Positions 17,016 through 25,432 of a DNA stretch of 64,000 nt are shown here, piece after piece. Within the stretch, counting starts at the first letter, position 1; every line of letters begins with the position of its first letter. Made by a program: the position numbers and the translations under genes. Under the pieces are notes generated by a model, which saw only the letters and a list, made by a program, of their open reading frames with translations, ran no database searches and was not told the origin of the DNA. The stretch is from the NCBI RefSeq assembly GCF_016907735.1, contig NZ_JAFBCP010000001.1, positions 1,798,001 to 1,862,000 of the forward strand. Reading direction: 5' to 3'. The stretch is from Brevibacterium paucivorans. GTDB lineage: Bacteria > Actinomycetota > Actinomycetes > Actinomycetales > Brevibacteriaceae.

Positions 17016-17681
17016 TCACACGACGCCGGCCTCGTAGGCGAAGATGACAGCGTGGATACGGTCGCGCACCTCGAGCTTGGTCAGAATATGACCTACATGC
17101 GTCTTCACGGTGGGGGCTGCCATGAACAGTTCGCTGGCAATCTCGGCGTTGGACCTGCCTCGCGCCACCAGCTCAAACACCTCACGCTCACGGGCCGTGA
17201 GCCGATCCAACTTCTGCGCGTGATCACTCGGCACCGCTGGTGTAGCGACCACCGTCTCCAGCAACCGGCGCGTGGTCGTTGGCGCGATCACCGCACCACC
17301 CACGTGCGCCTGCCGGATCGAGTCCAACAACACCTCGGGCCGGGCGTCCTTCAACAAAAACCCACTCGCCCCCGACCGCAGCGCCGTCAACGCATAATCA
17401 TCAGTATCAAACGTCGTCAACACAATAATGGTGGGCACCTGCGGCAAGGCCCCAGCATCACCCAACGCCACAATCTCCTGGGTAGCGGTCAGTCCATCCA
17501 TGACCGGCATGCGAATATCCATGAGAACCACATCGACCGCATGTGCCCGCACCGCCTCAACCGCTTCACGACCGTTTTCAGCCTGCGCCACTACCCGCAT
17601 GTCATCCTGCGAATCAATCACCATCGCAAGACCCGCACGCACCAACACCTGGTCGTCAACCAACAACACCCGAACCGTCAT
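17016..17681 (-). CDS. Response regulator, NarL/LuxR type
   Basis: 221 residues. The N-terminal receiver domain has acidic residues in VDDQ and phospho-acceptor Asp in VLMDIRMPVMDG (~54), the conserved Thr in LTTFD and Lys in FLLKD. The C-terminal LuxR helix-turn-helix is LTAREREVFELVARGRSNAE, then APTVKTHVGHILTKL. It is encoded directly after the histidine kinase gene (4-nt overlap) and upstream of the MacB-like ABC operon on the same strand, which is its likely target. Confidence 0.93.
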   Translation of the reverse strand: MTVRVLLVDDQVLVRAGLAMVIDSQDDMRVVAQAENGREAVEAVRAHAVDVVLMDIRMPVMDGLTATQEIVALGDAGALPQVPTIIVLTTFDTDDYALTALRSGASGFLLKDARPEVLLDSIRQAHVGGAVIAPTTTRRLLETVVATPAVPSDHAQKLDRLTAREREVFELVARGRSNAEIASELFMAAPTVKTHVGHILTKLEVRDRIHAVIFAYEAGVV

Positions 17682-18895
17682 GCCACATCCTCCGGAAGAG
17701 TGAACTGAACAAGAAAACCAGTCTCAGTGGGCTCAGCAACCAGCGAACCCCCATGAATATGTGCGCGCTCCTTCATACCCTGGATGCCCGCCCCAGACCC
17801 AGGCGCCACAGCAGATTCGGCCCGCCCGGTAGAAACAACCCGCGCCACGATTCCCAACTCACCCGGCTCCACAGTGACTTCTGCACGCGCATCCGGCCCA
17901 CCGTGCTTCATCGTGTTGGTGAGCGCCTCCTGCACAATCCGGTACACCGCCAACTGAGCCGCCGGCGCAAGCTCAGGCACATCAGGCGCAGTACTCAGCC
18001 TCACCTCAAGGCCCGTCGCCCGCACGTTTTCCACAAGGCTTCCGAGGTCGTGAATACCTGGCATCGGAGTAGTCTGGGCGCTGGCGCTGGGATCACGCAA
18101 AACACCCAACATCCCACGCAAGTTACCCAGCGCTTCACGACCAGTTTCTGCAATTGTTTCCAACGCGGTCACCGCGGCCCGTGGCGAAGCCTTCGCCGCA
18201 TAGCGCCCACCATCAGCCTGCGTAATGATCACCGACATCGAGTGGGCAACAATGTCGTGCATCTCTCGTGCAATCCGCATCCGTTCAGCATCGGATGCAA
18301 GTCGAATTTCATTCTCACGTTCGCGCTCCAGTAGCGCGTTACGTTCGGCAATCCTTTGCGCATCATCACGCTTACGCCAATGAATATCCCCAAGCGTCCA
18401 CGCGAGCGCCACCGTCACCATCGGAAAAACCAACGCCGCCAAAACTAGGAACAGCAGTTCACCAGCGGTGACATCCGAAAGCCTCGCACCAGACACATAG
18501 AAATACATGAAATTACTGGCCGCAAAAATAAACGCCGCCACAATTCCAATGCCCAAGAAGATCTTTCCCCACCGCCGAGGTGCATAAGCGGTGACCGCGT
18601 GCACAGTAATAGGGACGGTGACAAGGGCTGGGTGCGGGAATGCAAACGTCAACGCGTAGAGAAACCCAGTGGCCACGACAATCCATCCAGTGACCAGGGG
18701 CAGCGATCGCCTAATTACAAGCGATGCGCTCATCGCAACCAAAAACACGATCTGGAGAACCCCACGCAGACCGGGCTCATACGCCTGAAGCAGAATCGTA
18801 ATGAGCACCAGTGGCGCCGCGAAGAAAAGCGAGTCCACCACCCACATGTGGGCCGACATAAACTGTGATGCCCTCACATGCCACGGTTTTCTCAT
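17678..18895 (-). CDS. Sensor histidine kinase, NarL-type (HisKA_3)
   Basis: 405 residues. About five to six N-terminal membrane helices (residues ~15-170) have very short loops, an intramembrane-sensing style. A coiled-coil linker follows (RIAERNALLERERENEIRLA), then the phospho-acceptor His in MRIAREMHDIVAHSM and a C-terminal HATPase_c domain (QEALTNTMKHGG, GSGAGIQGMKERAHIHGG). I chose ATG at 18895 because TAAACT lies exactly 7 nt upstream; an in-frame ATG at 18931 has no ribosome site. It overlaps its response regulator gene by 4 nt. Confidence 0.88.
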   Translation of the reverse strand: MRKPWHVRASQFMSAHMWVVDSLFFAAPLVLITILLQAYEPGLRGVLQIVFLVAMSASLVIRRSLPLVTGWIVVATGFLYALTFAFPHPALVTVPITVHAVTAYAPRRWGKIFLGIGIVAAFIFAASNFMYFYVSGARLSDVTAGELLFLVLAALVFPMVTVALAWTLGDIHWRKRDDAQRIAERNALLERERENEIRLASDAERMRIAREMHDIVAHSMSVIITQADGGRYAAKASPRAAVTALETIAETGREALGNLRGMLGVLRDPSASAQTTPMPGIHDLGSLVENVRATGLEVRLSTAPDVPELAPAAQLAVYRIVQEALTNTMKHGGPDARAEVTVEPGELGIVARVVSTGRAESAVAPGSGAGIQGMKERAHIHGGSLVAEPTETGFLVQFTLPEDVA

Positions 18896-18902
18896 GTCCA
18901 TA

Positions 18903-18908
18903 AGTTTA
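18903..18908 (-). promoter_or_regulatory. -10 box of a leaderless promoter (histidine kinase)
   Basis: TAAACT on the minus strand, 7 nt before the ATG at 18895. Confidence 0.5.
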
Positions 18909-19059
18909 GGTAGAAGGTGAGGGGTGCTCATCGTCCCGCGGTATGAAATGTTCGGCGGTGAACACGAGCCCCGCTGTAAAACATATTCATCGCCATGAAT
19001 AAGATACGTATAGGCCCATATCCCGCACCTGGGTCATCAGCACGTGTTCAGGAGGCACA

Positions 19060-20643
19060 GTGAAACCCGTTGTCCTAATTGCAGAAGAACTCTCACCCGC
19101 AACCGTTGACGCGCTAGGGCCAGATTTTGAAATCAGGACATGCAATGGGGCAGACCGTGCCGAACTGCTGCCCGCCCTCAAAGACGTCAACGCTGTGCTC
19201 ATCCGCTCCGCAACTAAAATGGACGCCGAAGCACTCGCGGCAGCGCCTGAACTCAAAGTCATCGCACGCGCCGGTGTTGGCCTCGACAACGTAGAGATCT
19301 CCGCCGCCACTCGCGCCGGAGTCATGGTCGTCAATGCGCCCACCTCCAACATCATCTCGGCAGCCGAACTCACCATGGCTCACATCCTGGGTTCAGCACG
19401 TAACTACGGTGCAGGTCACGCGTCCCTCAAAGCAGGGGAGTGGAACCGTTCCAAACTTTCCGGCGTTGAGCTCTACGAAAAGACCCTGGGCATCGTGGGC
19501 TTGGGACGCATTGGTGGTCTGGTCGCTGAACGCGCAAAGGCCTTTGGCATGAACCTCATCGGTTACGACCCCTACATCTCCTCCTCCCGCGCAGCCGCAA
19601 TGGGCGTGACCGTCGTGAGCCTCGACGAACTCCTCGAACAGTCCGACTTCATCACCGTTCACATGCCCAAAACCCCTGAAACAATCGGCATGATCGGCGA
19701 AGAAGCATTCACCAAGGTCAAACCCACCGCGCGCATCATCAACGTTGCCCGCGGTGGCATCGTCGACGAAGCCGCACTCGCCAAAGCTATCGAAGACGGT
19801 CGCGTAGGCGGCGCTGGCATCGACGTGTTCACTCAAGAACCACCCGTGGACTCACCACTCATGGCCCACGACCGCATCAACGTCACCCCACACCTCGGCG
19901 CCTCCACCGCCGAAGCCCAAGAAAAAGCCGGCATCGCCGTCGCCCAATCAGTGCGCAAAGCCCTGGCCGGTGAGCTAGTGCCAGATGCTGTCAACGTTGC
20001 CGGTGGCGCAATCGACCCGCAAGTCCGCCCTGGCATCGCACTGACCGAACGCCTGGGACGGGTCGTGTCAGCCATGGCAGGCGACCCGGTCACTCACTTG
20101 CGCGTTGAGGTACGCGGCGAAGTGACACAAAAGGACGTCAGCGTCCTCAAACTGTCCGCTCTCAAGGGACTGTTCCTCGATGTGGTCGACGGCGCAGTGT
20201 CCTACGTCAACGCCCCACTTTTTGCTCAAGAACGTGGCGTCACCGTCGAACTCGCCACCGAACCCCTAAGCGAGAACTTCCGCAACGTCGTCACGCTCGT
20301 CGCTGCCACCTCGGCAGGGCAACAAATCCGCGTCGCCGGAACCGTCACCGGCCCCAAGGACGTGCAGAAACTCACCGAAATCGACGGCTACGACCTCGAA
20401 ATGAAACTCAGCGACCACCTCGTCGTCTTCAAATACGACGACCGCCCCGGCGTCATTGGCCTGTTCGGTCAGGCGCTAGGCAACCTGGGCATCAACATTG
20501 AAGCCATGCAGGTCTCGCCCAAAAATGATCAGGCGTTGGCCGTGCTCGCAGTTGATTCGGAAGTGACGGCCGAGGTCGTTGACACCGTCGCTGCTGACTT
20601 TGGCGCAAGCTTCGCTCGGGTTGCGAACATCGAAGAGAAGTAA
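19060..20643 (+). CDS. serA: D-3-phosphoglycerate dehydrogenase, long form
   Basis: 527 residues, the actinobacterial long type. First step of serine synthesis: oxidises 3-phosphoglycerate with NAD+. Substrate-binding and Rossmann domains (GLGRIGGLVAERAKAFGM at about 146-163; catalytic Arg in NVARGGIVDEAAL; His in VTPHLGAST) are followed by the ASB intervening domain (~320-450) and a C-terminal ACT domain (VVFKYDDRPGVIGLFGQALG) that senses serine. GTG start with AGGAGG 6-7 nt upstream. It converges on the CitE-like gene with a 1-bp gap. Confidence 0.95.
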   Translation: MKPVVLIAEELSPATVDALGPDFEIRTCNGADRAELLPALKDVNAVLIRSATKMDAEALAAAPELKVIARAGVGLDNVEISAATRAGVMVVNAPTSNIISAAELTMAHILGSARNYGAGHASLKAGEWNRSKLSGVELYEKTLGIVGLGRIGGLVAERAKAFGMNLIGYDPYISSSRAAAMGVTVVSLDELLEQSDFITVHMPKTPETIGMIGEEAFTKVKPTARIINVARGGIVDEAALAKAIEDGRVGGAGIDVFTQEPPVDSPLMAHDRINVTPHLGASTAEAQEKAGIAVAQSVRKALAGELVPDAVNVAGGAIDPQVRPGIALTERLGRVVSAMAGDPVTHLRVEVRGEVTQKDVSVLKLSALKGLFLDVVDGAVSYVNAPLFAQERGVTVELATEPLSENFRNVVTLVAATSAGQQIRVAGTVTGPKDVQKLTEIDGYDLEMKLSDHLVVFKYDDRPGVIGLFGQALGNLGINIEAMQVSPKNDQALAVLAVDSEVTAEVVDTVAADFGASFARVANIEEK

Positions 20644-20644
20644 C

Positions 20645-21502
20645 TTAGTTCTTCCACAGCCCGTAGGAGTCTGACAACTGCGCGATCTTCTTCGCGCGGG
20701 AGAGGCGGGGCAGGTAGGAGCCGTCGGCGATCGCGTCATCGCCGGCGGTTTCTGCTTCTTCCAGCATCTTGCGCGCCCACGTGCGGTCATCCTCACTGGG
20801 TGCCAACGCGTCGTTGATGGTCACCGCCTGTTGCGGACTCAAAATGAGCTTGCCCGTCATCCCCATCTTCAATGTCCAGCCACAGTCATGGAGCAGGGCC
20901 TTGGAGTTCGCACTCGCGGGGGAAGGGCCATCAATTGCGCCGGGCAAACCGCCCACGCGCGTGGCGACCACCAGCCGCGAACGCGCGTATGCAAGCGCCA
21001 TTGGGTCATCGCCCACACCCGTGTCCTTGCGGAAGTCGTTGGTACCTAGGGCCAATCGGAACGTGCCCGGCGCCTGCGCGATGCGGGTCGCAGCCTCGAT
21101 ACCAATTGCTGTTTCAATGAGCGCTAGAACTGGGATGCCTGCACCGGCCCGCATCGCCGTCAGTGTGACCTGGTCCGGTTCTTCAGTGTTGGGCAACATT
21201 ACCCCTTTGAGGCCCGGGAGCCCGTTGAGGGCATCCAAGTCTTTTTCCCACAGGGGCGTGTTGATCGGGTTGATGCGAACCCACCCCGCCATGTCGGTGG
21301 ACAAAGCGTTGACAACGTTGTCGCGTGCTTGGTCCTTGGAGACTTCCGGGACAGCTGCTTCGAGGTCGAAGATCACCGAATCTGACTCGCTCGTCTGGGC
21401 AGTTTCAAAAGATTCGGGGCGAAGCGCGTTGACCAGGAGCCAACTCCGGGACAGTTTGGCGGGTAGTGCGGCAGCGCGTTTGTTGCGGATCGTTGTGGGC
21501 AT
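20645..21502 (-). CDS. HpcH/HpaI-family (CitE-like) aldolase/lyase
   Basis: 285 residues. TIM-barrel fold of the citrate-lyase beta/malyl-CoA-lyase type: SVIFDLEAAVPEVSKDQAR near 40-60 (metal-binding acid in DLEAAV), RINPINTPLWEKDL, ALIETAIG (the conserved Glu) and LALGTNDFRKDTG. No citF or citD partner lies nearby, so it is a stand-alone CitE-like protein acting on an acyl-CoA or alpha-keto acid, substrate unknown. The ATG is 6 nt after a TACACT -10 box, with no ribosome site. Confidence 0.83.
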   Translation of the reverse strand: MPTTIRNKRAAALPAKLSRSWLLVNALRPESFETAQTSESDSVIFDLEAAVPEVSKDQARDNVVNALSTDMAGWVRINPINTPLWEKDLDALNGLPGLKGVMLPNTEEPDQVTLTAMRAGAGIPVLALIETAIGIEAATRIAQAPGTFRLALGTNDFRKDTGVGDDPMALAYARSRLVVATRVGGLPGAIDGPSPASANSKALLHDCGWTLKMGMTGKLILSPQQAVTINDALAPSEDDRTWARKMLEEAETAGDDAIADGSYLPRLSRAKKIAQLSDSYGLWKN

Positions 21503-21508
21503 ATGAGC

Positions 21509-21514
21509 AGTGTA
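21509..21514 (-). promoter_or_regulatory. -10 box of a leaderless promoter (CitE-like gene)
   Basis: TACACT on the minus strand, 6 nt before the ATG at 21502. Confidence 0.55.
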
Positions 21515-21583
21515 TGAAACGAGCGCCCTCGAATCGACCAGTTTGTGAGATGTGTTACTGAATGGTGAGATGGAGGGGCTACT

Positions 21584-22633
21584 GTGAAACCTATGACTAC
21601 GTTCAAGATTGCAGTAATTCCCGGCGACGGAATCGGAAAAGAAACAGTCCCTGAAGGGCTGAAAGTCCTCAAACGCGCAATTGAAGCAAGCGGCGACTCC
21701 GTTGAGCTCGACCTCAACGAGTTCGGGCCCTCTGCCGAACGCTACTTGGAAACCGGCGAAACCCTCACCGACGAAGAACTCGAACAGCTACGCACCCACG
21801 ACGCCATTTTCTTTGGTGCAATCGGTGACCCGCGCGTACCTTCCGGAGTTCTTGAACGTGGCGTCATCATCAAACTGCGCTTCGAACTCGACCACGCGAT
21901 CAACTTGCGCCCCTCCCGCTACTTCCCAGGCACCAGCTCGCCCCTGAAAGACCCCGGGAACATCGACTTCATCGTGGTACGTGAAGGAACCGAAGGATCC
22001 TACTCGGGACAAGGAGGATTCCTGCGCGCCCACACAGAACACGAAGTCGCCAACGAGATCTCCGTCAACACCCGCTACGGAGTTGACCGCGCGGTCCGCT
22101 ATGCATTCGAACAGGCCAACAAGCGTCGCAAGAAACTCACCTACGTCCACAAGACCAACGTCATGGTCCACGCAGGAAATCTGTGGGAGCGCGTCGTAAA
22201 AGAAATCGCGCAGGAGTTCCCGGATGTAGCCGTCAACTACGAACACGCCGACGCCTGCACGATGTACGTTGTCAACGACCCACAGCGTTACGACGTGATC
22301 GTCACCGACAACCTGTTCGGTGACATCATCTCGGACCTCGCTGCCGCGGTGACGGGCGGGATTGGTCTTGCCGCCTCGGCGAACCTCAACGTCAACGAAA
22401 CCGGACCGTCCCTCTTTGAGCCCATCCACGGATCCGCCCCCGACATCGCAGGTGAAGGGATCGCAGACCCCACCGCAACGATCCTCTCCGCAGCCCTCAT
22501 GGCACAGAACCTGGGACTCGACGTCGTCGCCAAAGCAATCGAAACTGCGGTCGAAGCCGACATCGTTGAACGCGGCGATGCGAAGCGCTCAACTTCAGAA
22601 ATTGGGGATGCGATCGCGCAACGCATCGGCTAA
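21584..22633 (+). CDS. leuB: 3-isopropylmalate dehydrogenase
   Basis: 349 residues. Oxidative decarboxylation of 3-isopropylmalate in leucine synthesis, NAD+- and Mg-dependent. The sequence shows IPGDGIGKETVPEG at the N-terminus, a LRPSRYFPG substrate loop, VVREGTEGSYSG, the Lys in KTNVMVH, the metal-binding DNLFGDIISDLAA, and the NAD-binding HGSAPDIAGEGIADPTATIL. GTG at 21584 is preceded by GGAGGGG at 7 nt; an ATG three codons later is an alternative. leuCD lies 30 kb away in this window; ilvE follows. Confidence 0.95.
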   Translation: MKPMTTFKIAVIPGDGIGKETVPEGLKVLKRAIEASGDSVELDLNEFGPSAERYLETGETLTDEELEQLRTHDAIFFGAIGDPRVPSGVLERGVIIKLRFELDHAINLRPSRYFPGTSSPLKDPGNIDFIVVREGTEGSYSGQGGFLRAHTEHEVANEISVNTRYGVDRAVRYAFEQANKRRKKLTYVHKTNVMVHAGNLWERVVKEIAQEFPDVAVNYEHADACTMYVVNDPQRYDVIVTDNLFGDIISDLAAAVTGGIGLAASANLNVNETGPSLFEPIHGSAPDIAGEGIADPTATILSAALMAQNLGLDVVAKAIETAVEADIVERGDAKRSTSEIGDAIAQRIG

Positions 22634-22681
22634 GGGAGTAACATCGGTCACAGAAGCGAATCGAGTTAATGGAGACTTACT

Positions 22682-23773
22682 ATGAGCACATTTGTCCAGC
22701 AGAAGAACTCGCAGCCCGCTCCACAGGGTGTGCGCGAAGCAATCCTTGCTAAGCCAGGCTTCGGTGACTACTTCACCGACCACATGAGCCACATCCGCTA
22801 CACCAAAGAACAAGGGTGGCACGCACACTCCGTGAAGCCCTACGGCCCTCTGGTTCTGGACCCAGCCGCCGCAGTCTTCCACTACGCGCAGGAAATTTTC
22901 GAAGGTATGAAGGCATACCGTCACGCTGACGGTTCGGTGTGGACCTTCCGTCCCACCAAGAACGCGGAACGCATGAACAAGTCAGCCGCCCGTCTGGCAC
23001 TACCAGAAATTTCCGCCGAAGACTTCGTGGGATCACTCCGAGCGCTGGTCGAACTCGACGAAGCCTGGGTCGCAACCCCGATGGACGCAGCTGATGAAGT
23101 GTCGCTGTACCTGCGCCCCTTCATGATCGCTTCCGAAACGTTCTTGGGCGTTCGTGCAAGCCAGGAAGTCGATTACTACGTGATCGCGTCACCTGCCGGA
23201 CCGTACTTCGCCGGCGGTATCAAGCCTGTCGACATCTGGCTGTCCCAGGACCTCAAGCGCGCTGGCACCGGCGGAACCGGTTTCGCTAAGTGCGGTGGTA
23301 ACTACGCGGCGTCCCTGCAGGCCGGTAATCAAGCGGCTGAAAAGGGATGCCAGCAGGTCATGTTCACCGACGCTAAAGAATCCAAGTACTTAGAAGAGCT
23401 GGGCGGCATGAACCTCATGCTGGTCACCAAGGACAATGAACTCCTCACCCCAAACGTTTCCGAAACCATTCTTGACGGTGTGACCCGCCGTTCACTGCTG
23501 GAGTTGGCACCGTCGATTGGCCTGACCCCAGTTGAACGTGACATCGAGGTCGCCGAATGGCGTGAACGCGCCGCCGCCGGTGAAATTGTTGAAGCGCTCG
23601 CCTGTGGAACCGCCGCGGTGATCACGCCAATCGGGCGCTTGGTGTCAGATGACTACACAATTGAGCAGAGCACGGAACCAGGCGAAGTCACCATGAAACT
23701 TCGCTCGACCCTGCTTGACATCCAGTACGGCCGTGCAGAAGGCCCCGAAGGCTGGATGGTCAAGCTGGCCTAA
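22682..23773 (+). CDS. ilvE: Branched-chain amino acid aminotransferase
   Basis: 363 residues, fold-type IV PLP aminotransferase of the long BCAT type. Final transamination of Val, Leu and Ile synthesis, with glutamate as donor. Visible motifs: YAQEIFEGMKAYRHADGS (residues ~60-80), the PLP Lys in FAKCGGNYAAS, EELGGMNLM, and GTAAVITPIG at the C-terminus. ATG is preceded by GGAG. It lies 48 bp after leuB on the same strand and is probably co-transcribed. No clear terminator follows; a structured region leads into the MFS gene. Confidence 0.95.
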   Translation: MSTFVQQKNSQPAPQGVREAILAKPGFGDYFTDHMSHIRYTKEQGWHAHSVKPYGPLVLDPAAAVFHYAQEIFEGMKAYRHADGSVWTFRPTKNAERMNKSAARLALPEISAEDFVGSLRALVELDEAWVATPMDAADEVSLYLRPFMIASETFLGVRASQEVDYYVIASPAGPYFAGGIKPVDIWLSQDLKRAGTGGTGFAKCGGNYAASLQAGNQAAEKGCQQVMFTDAKESKYLEELGGMNLMLVTKDNELLTPNVSETILDGVTRRSLLELAPSIGLTPVERDIEVAEWRERAAAGEIVEALACGTAAVITPIGRLVSDDYTIEQSTEPGEVTMKLRSTLLDIQYGRAEGPEGWMVKLA

Positions 23774-23785
23774 GCACCTCCTAAA

Positions 23786-23911
23786 AGGTCGCACCATCTC
23801 ACGCTTAGCGCTATCGCTTCACCCCACTCAAAAACGGAGTAAGCTATACCGCTAAGCGCGTACGGTGTGTGACCTAGCTCGTGGAAGGGCTCACTAGCCA
23901 CTCAACTTCCA
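23786..23911 (+). promoter_or_regulatory. Structured region before the MFS transporter gene (candidate riboswitch or operator pair)
   Basis: Within the 211-bp ilvE-MFS gap. AGGTC (23786-23790) pairs with GACCT (23871-23875), CGCTTAGCG (23802-23810) is the exact complement of CGCTAAGCG (23850-23858), and ACTC/GAGT close an inner loop. A second hairpin follows (TGGAAG 23882-23887 with CTTCCA 23906-23911, inner GGCT/AGCC). As DNA, each CGCT-W-AGCG is itself a palindrome, so these could be operator sites flanking a TATACC -10-like box at 23845-23850. No known riboswitch consensus was recognised. Confidence 0.5.
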
Positions 23912-23984
23912 GGCCGCAGTGACGGCACACAAATTCCGGTCGGCAGATCTGATCGGCGCGCCACTTCAGATAGGAATAACTGTC

Positions 23985-25367
23985 ATGAATCGTGTGGCAA
24001 CGGAAGTGCCAACGGCACAACAGGTGGTATCAAACCTCCCCTGGAAATGGAACGTTCAAGGCGCAATCTTCATTGTGGGTGGTCTTGGTTTCATGTTTGA
24101 CGCGTGGGACGTGGCCCTCAACGGGTTCCTCATCCCACTGCTGGCAAAAGAGTGGGGCTTAAGCATCGGGCAGGCGGCCTGGATCGCCACCGCCAACCTC
24201 ATCGGAATGGCCCTGGGGGCGTTCATCTGGGGTGGTATCGCCGACCGCATGGGGCGCAAAAAAGCCTTCACACTCACCCTGCTCATCTTTTCCGCGTTCA
24301 CGGTGCTGGGAGCGTTCGCACCCAACTACGCACTGTTCTTGATCTTCCGCTTCTGCGCCGGGTTTGGGCTCGGCGGGTGTATCCCAGTTGACTACGCCCT
24401 GGTAGGCGAGTTCACCCCCACCAAACACCGCGGACGCGTGCTCACGGCAATGGACGGCTGGTGGCCGGTGGGCGCGACCCTGTGCGCCGTTGTTTCAGCG
24501 TGGCTGGTGAGCTTCGCATCATGGCACACCATCATGCTGGTCATGGTGCTTCCGGCGCTGCTGATCGTTGCAGTTCGCTTCTTCATTCCAGAATCGCCCA
24601 TGTACCTCCTGTCCCAGGGTCGCAACGCTGAAGCAGACGAAGTCATCCGAAAACTCGTCACACGCACCGGCGCCAACGTCACCGAATGGTCCCACGACGG
24701 CGTTGAAGAAGCCCCCAAAGCGGCACCTCTCATGCAACGCCTGCGCGCCATGACCGGTCAAGTGAATCTGCTGTGGCAGTACTCGTGGAAGATCACCCTC
24801 ACCTCGTGGACCTTGTTCGTGTCGGTGCTTCTGCTGTACTACGCGGCCCTGACCTGGCTCCCTGGAATCCTCAAGAAACAAGGACTCACCGACCAAGCCG
24901 CGTTCATCACCACAGGCGGCATGACCGCGATTGGAATCGCCGGTGTCGTCGCTTCAGCGCTCCTCATCGAAGCCATTGGTCGCAAATGGGTTCTGGGCGC
25001 CTCGGCGGTTCTGGCAGCAGGATCGCTCGTGTGGTTTGCACTTGAACTCGAAAACTCCGGCACACAGCTTTCGCGCCCAGCCGTGATCGCAATCTTGCTG
25101 TTCGGATTCCTCATCCAGGTTTCGGTTCCCGCGCTCTACACCTATGTCACCGAGCTGTACCCCACGCGCCTGCGCTCGTCCGGATTCGGGTGGGCGTCCT
25201 CGGCCAGCCGCCTGGCCATTGGAATCGCCCCCATCGTGTTCGGTTCGCTCCTGTGGCCCAACATCGGACTGGTCAACACGTTCGCACTCACCGGCGCCCT
25301 GGTGGTGCTCGCCGTGATCGTCATGGTGTTCTTCGGCCGCGAAACCGCAGGCGAGGAACTCGACTAA
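23985..25367 (+). CDS. MFS transporter, sugar/organic-acid porter type
   Basis: 460 residues with 12 predicted membrane helices in two six-helix halves joined by a polar cytosolic loop (residues ~205-250). The first half has the MFS loop signature GGIADRMGRKKAF after TM2 and the FRFCAGFGLGGCIPVDYALVGE stretch of TM4-5. PESPMYL follows TM6, as in the sugar-porter/AAHS families. The membrane segments match substrate:H+ symporters such as niacin or aromatic-acid permeases, but the substrate is not determinable. I chose ATG at 23985 (AGGAAT about 9 nt upstream); earlier in-frame starts run into the structured leader. Confidence 0.85.
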   Translation: MNRVATEVPTAQQVVSNLPWKWNVQGAIFIVGGLGFMFDAWDVALNGFLIPLLAKEWGLSIGQAAWIATANLIGMALGAFIWGGIADRMGRKKAFTLTLLIFSAFTVLGAFAPNYALFLIFRFCAGFGLGGCIPVDYALVGEFTPTKHRGRVLTAMDGWWPVGATLCAVVSAWLVSFASWHTIMLVMVLPALLIVAVRFFIPESPMYLLSQGRNAEADEVIRKLVTRTGANVTEWSHDGVEEAPKAAPLMQRLRAMTGQVNLLWQYSWKITLTSWTLFVSVLLLYYAALTWLPGILKKQGLTDQAAFITTGGMTAIGIAGVVASALLIEAIGRKWVLGASAVLAAGSLVWFALELENSGTQLSRPAVIAILLFGFLIQVSVPALYTYVTELYPTRLRSSGFGWASSASRLAIGIAPIVFGSLLWPNIGLVNTFALTGALVVLAVIVMVFFGRETAGEELD

Positions 25368-25419
25368 AGCCGGCACCGACCTCGGCGGGCGGGGCTCCCG
25401 CTACCTGGTGCCAAGGCGG

Positions 25420-25425
25420 TAGGCT
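25420..25425 (+). promoter_or_regulatory. -10 box of a leaderless promoter (lipoate ligase homologue)
   Basis: TAGGCT, exactly 7 nt before the ATG at 25433. No Shine-Dalgarno is seen. Confidence 0.55.
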
Positions 25426-25432
25426 CGTCTGT

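Noticed and set aside
23786-23911. A known riboswitch class (T-box, SAM, TPP, cobalamin)
   Set aside because: None of the conserved core sequences of these classes is seen, and no anticodon-type specifier or T-box sequence is present.
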